From assembly GCA_003545705.1 (NCBI GenBank), contig QVLQ01000001.1, forward strand, positions 496,001-560,000: a stretch of DNA of 64,000 nt, read 5' to 3'. Origin of the DNA: Acidomyces sp. 'richmondensis'. Lineage: Eukaryota; Ascomycota; Dothideomycetes; Mycosphaerellales; Teratosphaeriaceae. Positions 21,273 to 32,722 of this stretch are shown here, piece after piece; within the stretch, counting starts at the first letter, position 1; each line of letters opens with the position of its first letter. The translations under genes and the position numbers were made by a program. Under the pieces are notes generated by a model that saw nothing but the letters and a program-made list of their open reading frames with translations, did no database searches and was not told the origin of the DNA.

Positions 21273-22983
21273 TCAACTGTTCCCACTACCCTTGCCGTCA
21301 CAAAAACTTACCACAGCCCACTGTCCACTCCACGCCCACTCTCTGGCTTCTTTGTTTTTGCCGTCAGCTCTGAGTTTCTCATCTAATCCTTCAGGTAAAC
21401 CAACGACAACGTCTGCTTTGCATGTCCTCAATGCGAGGATCCTCATTCCACTTCCAGGACCCAATGGACCTATGGCTTCCGCAAACGGTGTTGTAGGAGG
21501 CCACATGGCATCACAAGTGAGCTTGCGGTAGTTCAGGTCACCTTTGAAAATGACGAGCTCGCTGGACTGCAAGTCAGAGAAAAGAAACGGAGAGGTGTGA
21601 GGAAGACGCCAGTAGGACCCGCCTTCTGTCCAAAAGACGTTAGGTCGCAATATGATTTGTCCTGCCGCGTATAGATTGCTCCAATTTTCAAACAGGGCTG
21701 CAAGAATACTCTCTTCCTGTGAAGAAAGAGACTGTGGCTCTACACCTTTATCTTTGTCATCTGCGGATGGCGTTTCGTAGAAGGCTTTCGCGTTCAGTAG
21801 GACGTTGAGGAGGTCTGAAAAGTCTTTGGGCACAACATCCGAGACAAACCATGGGATATTTTTGGGATGGAGGACGATTTGCGTGGCAAGACCAGATTGG
21901 AGAAGATACCCTGCCAGGATGAGGTCGACAAAAAGCTCGAAGCCGGCGTTATCGAGGACTATGTCCACCCTCCGCTCCTTCTTTCCAGATTTCTGGGCTC
22001 CCCAAAGACAAGAAAAAGCGACACGGAAATCATTGACCAGAATCTTTTCCTCGTTCGCTTTCCTGTTTGCGCTCCCTTGCAGTTTTTGGATGTCGTCGTA
22101 GGTTAAATTGGTCAGGAGACTGAGATCAGTTGCATTTCCCCAGAGACAAATCTCGCACATCTCAATGAAAAGGCCCTTCTCAGCTTTCTCCCGTTCTTCT
22201 TCCGATGCACTAGATAGCGCAGAGTCTTTTGCTTGAAATTGTTTAGTTAGATCGTTATACCTCATAGCAAGTTCGAGAACAGCTGGTCGAGAAGACCGGA
22301 AAGTCGACATTTTCTGCTTATGGAAGACATCGTAACCCTTCCAGTGAGTTGATGTGGAAAACATAGTTGCAAGACGTCTGTGCCATTAGAATATGTTGTC
22401 AGCAGAAATCATCAAAGATGTCTTGGATATGAAGTTTACCTATAGAGATAGCACTCAGCGTATAACCATGCCACATCAAACCATGTAGGGTTTCCTCTTT
22501 GTTCTAGCTCCTTATTGTAGGCAGCTATGTCTGGCTCTCCATCGTTAAGAAGTGGTCTTGATTCAAAATCGTGGTCAGTGTTCACGAAACAGGATCGCGT
22601 GCATGTCAAGTAGAGAACATAGAGAGCATACTTTAATTGCCGGTTGTGTTGCAATTCATACTTCAGTTCTGCAATCATTTGCATGATTCGCTTCCCTTCT
22701 TGTTGTTTTGCATGATCATGCGCATCATTTCCAACCGCTTTGTGCATGTCGTCAATTGCTCCCGTCTACTTACCGGCATTACAAGAGTCAATACATATTG
22801 CACTTCCAACGGGTGCGCTGGTACGTACCAAGATTACAGGCCATCTATCTCGTGCAGATAAGAAGGCAAAGGAATTCCTGTCACTGGTTTGGGCAGGTGC
22901 TAGATCACAGATTTCAATGTTGAGATTTCTTGAACTCGGGGAAATCGATTGTTTAACTCACGGACTTTTGCATCGTACTCCAT
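21273..22983 (-). CDS. DUF89/ARMT1-type metal-dependent phosphatase (subfamily III)
   Basis: Exons in transcript order: 22983-22962, 22899-22829, 22765-22440, 22377-21273, in phase (507 aa). The product starts MEYDAKVPPAQTSDRNSFAF, then RDRWPVILTGAIDDMHKAVG. The DUF89 active-site blocks are LWGNATDLSLLTNLT (about 217) and IVLDNAGFELFVDLILAGYL (about 278), holding the Asp and Asn residues that coordinate Mn/Ni; FKGDLNYRKLTCDAMWPPTT-like sequence (FKGDLNYRKL) lies near the C-terminus. Characterised relatives are yeast YMR027W and human ARMT1: damage-control phosphatases acting on fructose-1-phosphate and related phospho-metabolites, with a debated protein carboxyl-methyltransferase activity. 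The first two exons are only 22 and 71 nt. Confidence 0.9.
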
Positions 22984-23322
22984 CCTGCCAAATATATCCT
23001 TGATGCTGTACCTAGAAGCAACTGAAAATCACAAAAACGGATGCAGAGTGTCGTCTCAAAACGGATGAAGAGTTAAAGAATTTCCAAAAGGGATAAAAAG
23101 TTGAGGGCGGTTCTGCCTTTTTGGGAAGCATATCCCGATCTCGGATACAGATTTGCGCACGTGGATTTCAGCATCTGAGATGCGATCAGCCTCTAAGCTT
23201 CGGTAGGAGATGAAGATGTCCTGTTTCGGACGGATTTGTAAAATCGGGTATCTATGTTTCTATAATACATATTGTCGCGCGAAGCCCAAAGCAATCACAG
23301 CTCTAGTCTGGAATGCCATCTA
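22984..23322. other. Intergenic between two minus-strand genes
   Basis: Promoter of the DUF89 gene and 3' end of the MARVEL gene. Two near-repeats of the type AAAACGGATG occur at about 23034-23070. No gene seen. Confidence 0.4.
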
Positions 23323-24285
23323 TCATCTGAATGCCTCACTATAATTTCCTACAGGAAAGTGAACTCGCCCGCCGGATGTATCCTCGTACACATTCGGACT
23401 GAGAGCGCTTGGCGCGGCTGTCGGATCGTAAGCTGGCGGTGCAACCGACAGACTGGATGTAGAGCCATAACTCAGCGGCCTGCCAGGGTGTGGGTCGAAC
23501 TGCTCATGGATTTCCTCATCTGCTTGTGGGACCTGCCCGTAGCCAGTCTGGTGATGATGGAACGATTCTCCGTTCTCATGCCTGCTTTCGACGTCTGATG
23601 GACGCGTCGGATCGTGCTCGTCGATATTCGTGTTCCATGTGTCCTTGTCTTGATCCTCACCACCATACCACTGTCCCTGGCCATGTACCCTCACATTTCC
23701 ATTGGGCATGATTCCTGTGCGCCTGTACTCAAAAACACCCTTCATCCCGAGTGCCGTTGTTGCAATGAAGAGAAGGCATATGATGACACCGAAACCGACA
23801 GCCGCTCTGCTCACCTCACATTTGGAGGGACTGCCGTATGCGAAGTAGGAGCAGGTACCGTCGGATGACTTGATGGGGCTGTTGGAGGACGAAGATTTGT
23901 CTTTGCTCAACCCTGTGGCGTTCCAGGCCGCAATTGAAGCGAAAGAAGCGAGCCAGAAGATGGAGAAGAGGACATCGATAAATACGTAGGCGTACACGTT
24001 GGCAAACCGCCAGGCTCGCGTCCACATGGGGACCATGACTTGATAGATCAAGGCAGGCACAGAAAGAAAGCACTGACGGTAATAAAATAAGTTAGCAAGC
24101 GTCTTGCAAATGACAGCATGGCCAGTAGCAAGTACCAGTCCAAAGGTGTAGCCCACTGCTCGCCCAATGCCACCACTCTTCGTCATGACAGATAAGGTCA
24201 AGCATCCTTCTAGAAAGATGAAGCCAGCCTGGACACCATGGACCAACATCTTTATCTTCTGATCGCGAGACTGCGCGATTCTCAT
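23323..24285 (-). CDS. MARVEL-type four-TM membrane protein
   Basis: The frame is open throughout, but the family pattern indicates an intron at 24135-24073 (donor GTACTT, branch GCTAAC, acceptor CGTCAG). This gives exons 24285-24136 and 24072-23323 and 299 aa. The junction restores GYTFGL-CFLSVPALIYQV. Four TM segments: KMLVHGVQAGFIFLEGC region, CFLSVPALIYQVMVPMW, VYAYVFIDVLFSIFWLAS and VGFGVIICLLFIATTAL; a Cys pair lies in the loop before TM4 (GTCSYFA, SKCEV). The long polar tail is rich in Gly/His/Pro/Ser. The layout matches fungal MARVEL-domain proteins, thought to act at plasma-membrane domains; the exact role is unknown. The intron is 63 nt and stop-free, so retention would add 21 residues. 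Confidence 0.8.
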   Translation of the reverse strand: MRIAQSRDQKIKMLVHGVQAGFIFLEGCLTLSVMTKSGGIGRAVGYTFGLVLATGHAVICKTLANLFYYRQCFLSVPALIYQVMVPMWTRAWRFANVYAYVFIDVLFSIFWLASFASIAAWNATGLSKDKSSSSNSPIKSSDGTCSYFAYGSPSKCEVSRAAVGFGVIICLLFIATTALGMKGVFEYRRTGIMPNGNVRVHGQGQWYGGEDQDKDTWNTNIDEHDPTRPSDVESRHENGESFHHHQTGYGQVPQADEEIHEQFDPHPGRPLSYGSTSSLSVAPPAYDPTAAPSALSPNVYEDTSGGRVHFPVGNYSEAFR

Positions 24286-24896
24286 CTTGTCCTATCTTGC
24301 TGCTGAGAACTTCCAGGTGACTGAATTGGTTGTTGACCCAACGAGGAGCAATGAGAGCGGATGCAGATATTAGACGACTCTCGGGATGGTTTCTCTGCGG
24401 CTCTGGCCACAGCACTGCCGTATCCTCAGCCACGACTCACAACTTTAAGCCAAAGCAGACTAGGTACGTTAGCAAGGAAGCTGAGGTACTGCTTTATCAA
24501 CGTATCTCGGATTCTATTGTCGCTTTTTGCCCTAACATGTTGATTGCTGGCAGTATACATGACCAGATGAGGCATTAGGTCTAGACGGATGTTTCCAGAG
24601 AGTAAGACAGGGATCTCGTGGCATTGACGATTTGATACGACTGCAAATAGCAACCCCCAAGGGAAGCGTAGCCGTGGCTCCGGTGCGAGCCGCTCCGTAA
24701 CCGATACCGACGCGGACGAGCTTTGTGCTTTGCATCGATCGTTCATGAAGCCAATTCCCTCTTAGGCTTTTGTTTCTCTAATCCCCTTTTGAGCCAGACC
24801 ACTCGGCGATTTCTTCGGAATAAAATTAATATTCTATCAGGATATATTGGTCAATCCGCCCTCTCGCCGCCATATTAAGGATTTCCTGTTTTCGCA
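24286..24896. promoter_or_regulatory. Divergent promoter region MARVEL gene / SEC72
   Basis: About 610 bp between opposed start codons. ORFs in both orientations here carry no family features. No specific motif assigned. Confidence 0.45.
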
Positions 24897-25520
24897 ATGG
24901 AGACAGTTGAGACATTCACTCAGATCCCTCTCACGATCGATCCCAGCAGCAAAGCGGTCGCGACCTTAGACTCGTCGCTCCAAACAGAGATTGAAGAACT
25001 GAACAAAATACACCGTGCCCTTCTGTCATTAGACACACCAAATCAAGTACCAGCCCCGCCTGCACCAGTCCACCCTAAACGGACCCTCCAGATCAACAAA
25101 CTCAAGGACGCCGGTAACGCCGCTCTCAAGAAATCTCCACCCCAACATGGCGAAGCGATCAAAATGTATGACCTTGCCATTCGAATGGCCGCCGAGCGAC
25201 CGTCCTGGGAAGCGTCCGGTCTTGTCCGTGAGGAACTGAGTATGCTCTACTCCAACCGTGCGCAGGCACACATGAGCCAGCAGTCTTGGGCGGAGGGGGC
25301 CATAGATGCGGAGTGCAGTGTAGAATGTAAGAAGGTGGGTAATTGCAAGGGATGGTGGAGAAGGGGTGTCTGTCTCAAAGAGATGGGTCGGTGGGAGGAA
25401 GCGCTGGAATGGGTGAGACAGGGTTTGGAATTCGAGAGGGCCGGGCCAGACAAGCAGGGTGTGGGAGAGCTTGAGTCATTGCAGAGAGATTTGGCCAAGA
25501 TTGCAGAAATAAAGACTTAA
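24897..25520 (+). CDS. SEC72: SEC72, TPR subunit of the Sec62/63 translocation complex
   Basis: Single exon, 207 aa. The protein opens with METVETFTQIPLTIDPSSKA, the N-terminal segment seen in fungal Sec72. TPR repeats follow: LKDAGNAALKKSPPQHGEA, AIKMYDLAIRMAAERPSWE, LVREELSMLYSNRAQAHMSQ, SWAEGAIDAECSVECKKVG, and CKGWWRRGVCLKEMGRWEEA. Sec72 is a cytosolic, membrane-associated subunit of the post-translational ER translocation complex and recruits Hsp70 via its TPR domain. This is the last clearly single-copy gene before the AT-rich island. Confidence 0.88.
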   Translation: METVETFTQIPLTIDPSSKAVATLDSSLQTEIEELNKIHRALLSLDTPNQVPAPPAPVHPKRTLQINKLKDAGNAALKKSPPQHGEAIKMYDLAIRMAAERPSWEASGLVREELSMLYSNRAQAHMSQQSWAEGAIDAECSVECKKVGNCKGWWRRGVCLKEMGRWEEALEWVRQGLEFERAGPDKQGVGELESLQRDLAKIAEIKT

Positions 25521-26958
25521 GAGGGTATACAGAGCCTAGGCTCACCATACCATGGAGAAAGTTCTCGCACCGCCACGGCAACTGAGCCGATTTCAACGAT
25601 ACAAAAACAATGGCATTCTAACGATTTGTTAAATGCATTTAATGGGCTATTCCAAGAGGACTCCAAGTTAATGGGGACTTTTTTTAAGGTGTTGCTGGCC
25701 AATTTCAATGGTCGAGGTCTGCTTCAAGGCACACGGAATTCCCTTATGCAACAATGGCGAGACATTTCTTGTGACAGTATGCATAGTAGAAGCAATCACA
25801 TTTGATCGACGACGATCAAGATGACGCCATACGGACAAAAAGAAGAGTTGCATTGCTTCTAAGCGTCATGCGGTTCTTTCGAACTTTAATTTTCTGGAAC
25901 AGCGGTGTACGTTTGGCGAGCATTGCATGCCATTGTCTTTCTTTTTGCCTGTTAAGAGCAGGGTTCCGACCATTTTTTTTTCAGCATTTACAGTGGATAA
26001 TCGTCGTTAATAGCCGCGATATATTGATGTATTGACGTGGACTTTAACATAAAGTCGGTCAATACCGAGACTACATAGCTCATATTCATCTTCGAAATTG
26101 AGGCCACGAGATCAGATTGGTTTCAAATCTTAATTCACGCAATCTCCGAATAATCGAAATAGAAACGTCTCACAGTCTTCTATTGGACCTCCACTTCCTA
26201 TAGGGCGATAATTTAAGTTGATGGCTATTCTCACAGGGCGTTATATATATAGCACCTTTACCGATAAGATTGCATCTCTCGCCTCACCCTTTTGGATGCC
26301 ACTCGTCCAGATTGCACTGAACGCGCTTTGAGTAATCCAAACACAATGATCACATAACCCGCTCATCTCCGAACTTGGATATGAATATTTACACACTGCT
26401 CACCGCACATTCTGTGGTTTAAAATAGTCATTTTAGGCAAATTCAGATTTCCAACCTAAGAGAGCAGATGGGTCTGGAGCTGCTTAACAAAGGTAAGTTT
26501 GTTCATGGAAATTTCTAGAGAAAGGCATATTAAGCCACGGCATGGAATGGTGTTCCGACGTTAATCATGTACATTTTATCGATGTCAGCAAGATTCCGAA
26601 TCTAAACCTGTCGTTCCACGGTATTACCTACAGCTGAAGCGATTTGTTGTAGGAATTGCGAAGGGCCCAACAATTTATTTATAGTACAATTGAGAGAAAA
26701 AACTCTAAACTAAGGAATAAGATTCGTCTATTTCCCAGATTACAATATTACCCACTGTAAGCGATTGTATTGAATTAAAAATATGTGGTGGAAGTGTAAT
26801 ACATAGAGATCGACCGCGATAGAACGCCAACCCGAGTTGTGGAGAAAATATAAGCTGCTTCCGTTGACAGATAGGAATACAAAGGAAGAAAAATTCTACG
26901 GCGAAGCGTATAATATAAAGGCGTGCGGAGTATGATGATTAGATTAATATGAACAAAG
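25521..26958. other. AT-rich gene-poor segment
   Basis: No recognised gene. Base composition becomes strongly AT-rich with many stops in all frames, which suits RIP-like decay of older repeats, though I could not identify any ancestral element. Confidence 0.5.
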
Positions 26959-27792
26959 GCCAGGCTGGTCAGCGAACAAACGAACGGCGAACGAGGTCCT
27001 GTTCGTTTGTTCGCTTCTTCTGGGTCGTTAGTTCGTTCTGTTTGCCTTATAAGGGTGTTCGTGGTTTTCTTTTTTCTTTTCTTTTCTTTCTTTTTTTTTT
27101 TTTCGCTTGTTCGTAACTGCCTTATTGAGTATCTATTGCTGTTCACGCATTGGTAGCTCTGCTGCTCGCAGCACTTCCGCAGCGCTCTCATTATCCACTA
27201 GATCCTGCTTATACCAACTCTTCAAGCACTGGTAGCCCAGCGCTCGTCGTTCCGGACATTGCCTGCCTTGCTGAAGATCCATTTGTCAGTATAGCTAGTT
27301 GGGGGTACTGCGAGAAGGGAAGCGAGATGATTACGTACGCCGGTTTCGGTGGCTTAGACATTATTGGCTGGGTCACTGCGGAGAGCGGCGGAAGCGCGGA
27401 CAGCGCCGGTCCCGCACGTCTCTGATTCGCTGACTTATTAGGGTTGAGCTTGGGGTAAATCTGGAGTAAAAGAAAATAGCGATATTGTTACAGGTTAAGT
27501 GACTCTTCAGAGTTCGATGGAAGCTTGAACACTAGTAAGATGTGGAGTGTATTATAGGAACCAACTGTGATTGATTGATTAACAGGAAACTAGCTACACA
27601 GGATGGCATAAGTCTTGCCGAGACATCAAGTGAATGCCTCAGGCATTATTCCACTGGCATTTTGAACTGCCAACTCTCAATAGATACATTCATTAGATGA
27701 CGACGTTCGCGAACAGACGAACAAACACGGAAATTGTGCGTTTGTTCACAAGATATAGCCTATCTGTTTGTTCGTTCGTTGGCCAGCCTGAC
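26959..27792. mobile_element. Putative MITE-like element with terminal and subterminal inverted repeats
   Basis: The ends are imperfect inverted repeats: GCCAGGCTGGTCAGCGAAC at the left and its near complement ending GTTGGCCAGCCTGAC at the right (16 of 19 positions agree). Inside the left end is a perfect 14-bp inverted repeat, GCGAACAAACGAAC at 26972-26985 and its complement at 27001-27014; the right end carries similar GAACAAAC/GTTTGTTC arms (27718-27777). The interior has a polypyrimidine tract (about 27065-27103) and no transposase. An exact target-site duplication is not obvious. It is probably a non-autonomous DNA element of about 830 bp. Confidence 0.45.
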
Positions 27793-28504
27793 AAAAGAAG
27801 CCATAATTTCATGAATTTCAGCTGATTATTACTTGCATTTGCGCTGATCGTACCCGGCAAGCTGTGTTGCCTTCCAATAGGCAACCAGAATGGCTGGTCT
27901 GGCAGTGAAGAAGAGTTATAGAACAATCATGACATTATAGTAGGAAGTCTGTGGTCAATGAGTAATTCTGTACAAACTCGCTTCTTAATTCATTCTCATT
28001 TGCATGATCAGAGAAAGAGATTGCCGACAAGTGCATTGCAGCCGAATTCGACAAGCCAAGTTTTATTGCTGTTCGACTGCCACCTGAAGCTGGGCCAACA
28101 AAAGCCAGCCACATTAAAACTTCTTCGAGTGTTCGTGCCTTTATCTGATCCTGCATCAAAGTATCATTGAATTTTCGATGAACAAATAAAAGGATTTCTT
28201 GAAGTGATAAATGTTCTTTTGGCGTTATAATGCATTAAAGCTCGATTAGGATATTGGATTGTCACATGCAAAAAGTTGAGAGTTCTCTGGATCATGTGGT
28301 TATCTGTCCAATACAAGAAATCCAAGCTATTAGCCTGGCTTCAAACGGTATAAAAGGCTCATTGGACCCGGCAAGAATACAAATTACTCTTACGAAACCC
28401 AACCTTATTGAAATTGAAACACATACTGGAAGAAGTACCTCAAACAACCAATTTAAATGGCGCCTCACTCTTACAATTACCATATAGCCAAGGAAGCATT
28501 GAAT
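27793..28504. other. AT-rich spacer
   Basis: No recognised gene. Short ORFs only (up to 77 codons). Confidence 0.5.
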
Positions 28505-29134
28505 ATGAATGACAAAAATAGACTCCTGGCAGTTTTTTTGAACTGCGATCCTGCCACTGTAAGTGATATTAATCTTTCAATTCAATAATCAGCCGTTCCT
28601 CGTCGCATTGAATCTCTCAATGTGCTATGCTAATATGGGCAGGCTAACTGGGACAAAGCCAGTCACGAATTTGGCGCCGCGAGCACTGGGAGCATGTAAG
28701 CATACTCGTAAGAATTTAGCTCCATTTAGAAATTTCCTAATGGCTGCAATGAAAATTGTTAGGAAAGTCATGGTCCGTACAGTCCTAAAAAAAATTGAGG
28801 CTGCTGGGGGAAAAGACCTTGTTGATAGTAGCCCCGACAAGATTACAAAAACACCAACAAGCAGTAAGGGCAAGAGGAAAGCACAACCGAGCATTGAAGA
28901 GGATGGAAATGATGCAGAGAAGACACCCAGTAAGAAAAAGAAAACGGGATACTCAAAAGTGGAAAAGGACGAAGAGAAAAATGAGGTAGATGGTTTGTGA
29001 TTGTGTATGTTCTGTCTTCTCCGGACTTTATTGCTAACACTATGACAGATTCTGGTGATGCTGATGGTATTTACAGCGACATGACAAAGGATGAAGTGGG
29101 CCAGGTCAAAGAAGAGTCTGATATACTCTGCTAG
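28505..29134 (+). CDS. Small Myb/SANT-like nuclear protein, intact copy 1
   Basis: Exons 28505-28558, 28643-28695, 28763-28992 and 29049-29134, in phase (140 aa). The N-terminal module reads MNDKNRLLAVFLNCDPAT, ANWDKASHEFGAASTGSM, KVMVRTVLKKIEAAGGKD. This matches the pattern of small Pezizomycotina proteins with one Myb/SANT-like helical domain (hydrophobic helix, W-D-K turn, S-x-x-x recognition helix ending in K-K). The tail is basic and acidic by turns (SSKGKRKAQPSIEEDGNDAE, PSKKKKTG), with NLS-like clusters. The last intron uses a GTTTGT donor, the weakest junction. Function unknown; DNA binding is an inference. Confidence 0.7.
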
Positions 29135-29589
29135 CGACGTTCATTACCAGTATATACGTCTTGATGATGAGAATAAGACTGAAGGGACGACTTTGAAGGC
29201 TAAAATATGGGGAATGTTAAGGTGCCATAAATAACAACGTAGCTATAGCTACTAAAAATGACTTGCAGTCTATGAAATTACGTCGCGGGAGCAACATCTT
29301 GGCCATCAACAGAGAATTATGGTTAATATACATTGGTCTATTCCCGGATTTTAGGACGTTGGAGCCCCTGTCCAGAAAGCTCACTGTGAAATTTTTAAAA
29401 CGAACTTGGCGTGTGATATCTTTGTTGACCAGTCTGTTCTCAACCTTCGCAACTATAGCTATCTTTCAGATCTTGCCATCTAACGAACATTTGAATACCA
29501 CTTGTAATTATATTCAACTATCAATGAACTTCATCTGATTTATGACAGCGTACTAAAGTTATTCTAGAAACAACCAATTCTATAACTAG
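29135..29589. other. AT-rich spacer between family copies
   Basis: Contains an ORF at 29263-29538 without family features. Nothing else seen. Confidence 0.45.
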
Positions 29590-30033
29590 AGACTCTGGCA
29601 GTTCGGTAAATTCACCGCTAAGGATGTCAAGCTTCTTTTCTGCCTCATTAAACATATCAAAGGCAACATAGAGGTAAGCGATTTATTTGTTGTGCCCAAT
29701 TAAGAATAGGCACTAAATACTTTAAAGTCAGACTTTGATGCTGCAGCTAAGTAGATCGGCTACAAGAACGGCAGCACTGCCAAGCAGCGCTTGAGTCAGA
29801 TAAAGCAGAAGAAAATCATAGGCACCGCCGGTGAAACCAGTAATGCAAACTCTGAGAAGCGTAAAGTTGGCAAAGGCGAGGGCAATTTTGATCAAGACAA
29901 CGATGAAGCTGCTCTGTCAAAAAAGTGCGGGAAAATGAAGGTTAGCAAGCTGAGTGAGGCCAGCATTGAAGTGAAAGTTGAATATACAGGCAATTTCATG
30001 TTGACGGAGGATCACATTGACCAAGGGGATTAA
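29590..30033 (+). pseudogene. Degraded Myb/SANT-like family member
   Basis: Exon-like segments 29590-29673 and 29728-30033 join to GKFTAKDVKLLFCLIKHIKG, NIESDFDAAAK, stop, IGYKNGSTAKQRLSQIKQKK and a KR/DE-rich tail. The frame has no ATG at its beginning and a TAG at 29752-29754 inside the recognition-helix region. A C-to-T change of CAG would produce that TAG, as RIP-type mutation does. An alternative acceptor exactly at that TAG (intron 29674-29754) would avoid the stop but delete conserved helix residues. I therefore favour a decayed copy. Confidence 0.55.
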
Positions 30034-30213
30034 CGAGTCACCCACAGCGTCATAGGAAGTCAGCTGCCGATACGAGCAAAAATGACGAGCTGGGACTTAA
30101 GATACGTGCTTGGATCTCAATGGAGCAAGTTCTAAGTAATTACATGCTCAAATCTCCAACTGATTGAGGTGAACGACGGGCCTCGCTGTTGAACTTGTCC
30201 ACATAGGTTTGAA

Positions 30214-30661
30214 TCAAAACTCTCGGATTTCAGCCAGGTCATCAGAATCTTCCTCTTTCTTGATTTTCTCATCAACCTCTTCAACGTCGTCTTCATCACC
30301 AGTCTTGCTCCTCTTTTCCATGCTTTCCATATTCACTGCTGCCATCCCTGTCGCTTTCCCTGGCTCAGTTGGTGTAGCTGCCTTTGACAATTGCGAGCTT
30401 GCGGTCCCAGCGTTTTTCTCCGTAGCTTTCTTCATGCGACCCAGCTTCCGCTGCCTATAGAATTATATGTGAGGTCATTTGTTTGGAAATCAAGCATTGG
30501 AATGTGACATACGCAGCACTGGGTGAAGACATGCCACACTCAGTGGAGACTTTAGGCCAGTCGGTCTGCATCTTTCTCTGTAAGCTTTCAAAAGAGGGTG
30601 TTCGAAATGTAAGATTACATACAGCCCCAGAATTATTGATGACGCTCATAATGAACTCCAT
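30214..30661 (-). CDS. Small Myb/SANT-like nuclear protein, intact copy 2
   Basis: Exons in transcript order: 30661-30623, 30577-30513, 30454-30214, in phase (114 aa). Product: MEFIMSVINNSGARKMQTDW, PKVSTECGMSSPSAAQRKLG, RMKKATEKNAG, then a tail with EKRSKTGDEDDVEEVDEKIK. The helix - W-P-K-V - S-x-x-A - R-x-x-R-x-K-K pattern is the same as in the neighbouring copies. Introns are 45 and 58 nt with GTATGT donors and TACAG/TATAG acceptors. An in-frame ATG at 30691 would add ten residues. Function unknown. Confidence 0.65.
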
Positions 30662-31243
30662 ATCGGTAACTTGGCAAGATCCTTTGCGCATAATGTAAAT
30701 TTCGAAGTGTAGGTTAATGCACTATCTCGGTTTTATGTATGCTGATATCTTGAGCAGGTTGAATATTGTGGAGGTAGATGAAGCAGAAGATGCACTCGCT
30801 GGAAGAAATGTCCGCGAATTGAATTGTGCTTTGGTGGAATTTGAGCCGGTGGAATTTGAGCAGGTGGACAACGAATGGAAGGAATGCAAAGGAAATATGT
30901 GCATGTGACCATGGGAAATTAGCTGAAAATTTAATTTTCACTTATCTTCAAATAAAAAACCTCGTTAGCACATCATATTCCCTGAAACCAATCATATCTC
31001 TATTGTGCACCTCTCAAACAACCCAAGCCAACATAGAGTGTCAGTGAGAGGTTTTTTTTGGCTGTGTAGATAATTCTGTCAATGAAATTGTACTTAAAGT
31101 TGTTAGGGGAATATCTTGCGCAAATCACCAAAGTTTCCTTGGTGAATAGGTAAGCAGTCGCCCATGCACGGGATCTCTGTTGTGAGGGCAGTTGTACGTT
31201 TGGTAGGACACCACATACTTTTTATTGTCAAATATCGGACGGA

Positions 31244-31283
<40 letters not shown>

Positions 31284-32350
31284 CGCCACGTAATCCTGCT
31301 CCGTATGTTGGGTGGATATGTTGTACAAGCGGTAATTACGTTGTGGCATATGAGGAAGTCATTTCACAACAACCTCCTTTCCGGACTGACAACATGTATC
31401 TGTCCCACCCAGTTATCAGTCAGTGCTAAGATAAAAACAAGCCCTCAATTATCGCCGCACGAAAGAGAAGTTTGGCACGACCAAAACGGCGAATAAAACT
31501 TGAGTAACGGTGGCGAAACTGCTTACGTTCGTATATAAATCTAAAAAAACAGCAAGACGGCGAAGAATCAGAGAAAATTCGAGGAAGTTTCAAAGAAACC
31601 GATTAGAACGAGTGGCTGGAAGTCATCCACCGCCTGTGCGCTTGATTCTGATACCCTATCATTTTCCTTAAGGAATTACAATTTGCTTCTTTTGGCAATA
31701 ACAGGTATCATTTTGGGCGGAGACAGCTTATTTATAACGGATATCCTTGTTGCGAAAAGCAAGAAGAAATCCAGAAAGTAATGAATTTCTGGAGGAATAT
31801 AGCTGCAACATTCGATGAGGTGGGACATGAGAACTCCTCCCAGACTTATATAGCCTAGCGGCTCGGTAGTTTCCAACTTCACCTCACCCTTCCCCTTGCC
31901 TCCTCCCCCTCTATTCCAATTTTACAACTCAAACGCTGCAACTTCAAGATGATCTGCCCATATTAAATATTTTACCGCTCTCAAAATGCATTTCAGTGAG
32001 TGCAAAAAGATATAAAATGCCAAGCCTCCGTATCAATATGTAAAATACCTGTGTGAGTTTAGGTTAGATCCAAGATTATCTGCTTTGCTCTTGTGAATTC
32101 CAGAATTTATATCACAGTGGCAGATATGGATTGAAAAATCGAAGATAAAAGTTCACGCACCGAAATCCGGCTTTTATTACGTTCATTTCTTTTGCTCTTT
32201 CTCGTGCGTCAACTCACTGCTTTTTTGAACTTATTGACAATGGAAAGGCTCAAGCCATCAGGGGATCATTCCTATCCCTTGAATTTGTATTTTAATCATC
32301 ATCTGCGACCATAAATCAAGATTTTAAATGATTCTTAAGCATTAATTTAT
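30662..32350. other. AT-rich gene-poor segment
   Basis: No recognised gene. A short duplication, TGGAATTTGAGC twice, occurs near 30834-30864 within an ORF of 63 codons at 30717-30908. The remainder has frequent stops in all frames. Confidence 0.45.
31250..31280. repeat. (TA)n microsatellite
   Basis: About 15 uninterrupted TA units in the AT-rich island. Confidence 0.95.
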
Positions 32351-32722
32351 GGTCTGATATTACTTGCGATGTTGAAACAGCACAACATATCAGTTGACGC
32401 GATAGCTGTCTCTGAAGAACTTACTGGTTTCAACCAAGTTGTAAGCGATAGCCAATTAGGAGGCGCTTGCAGAGAATTCAATTAGTGGATCACGATGGGG
32501 TATTGCTGTACTTAACCTAGATCTTGACCACTCCCTACTTATCATTAAGGTGATTACAGTGAAACAGACGCCTGAACGAAAGTGACAGCATCATCAAAGC
32601 GTAAAAACGTATTCACGGCCGATTCGACTTCAAAGAAGAAGCCGAAGGCCGCTAGAGGAACTTCAGCATATTATTTGCCGAGTTATGGGAGAAAGACGCG
32701 ACTATCGATTAGAAAGCTATGA
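32351..32722 (+). pseudogene. Degraded Myb/SANT-like family member 2
   Basis: A segment reading LLAMLKQHNISVDAIAVSEE with a possible GTAAGC donor at about 32441 resembles the first half of the family domain. About 150 bp downstream a second segment reads SSKRKNVFTADSTSKKKPKA, a typical family tail. Stops (TGA upstream of the first segment) and the lack of a start codon or intact recognition helix indicate decay. Confidence 0.4.

Noticed and set aside
27150..27425. 91-codon plus ORF inside the inverted-repeat element
   Set aside because: No transposase-like motif or family resemblance; too short to support a coding call.
31250..31280. TA repeat as a possible centromere or origin element
   Set aside because: An ordinary (TA)n microsatellite in AT-rich DNA; nothing else supports such a role.
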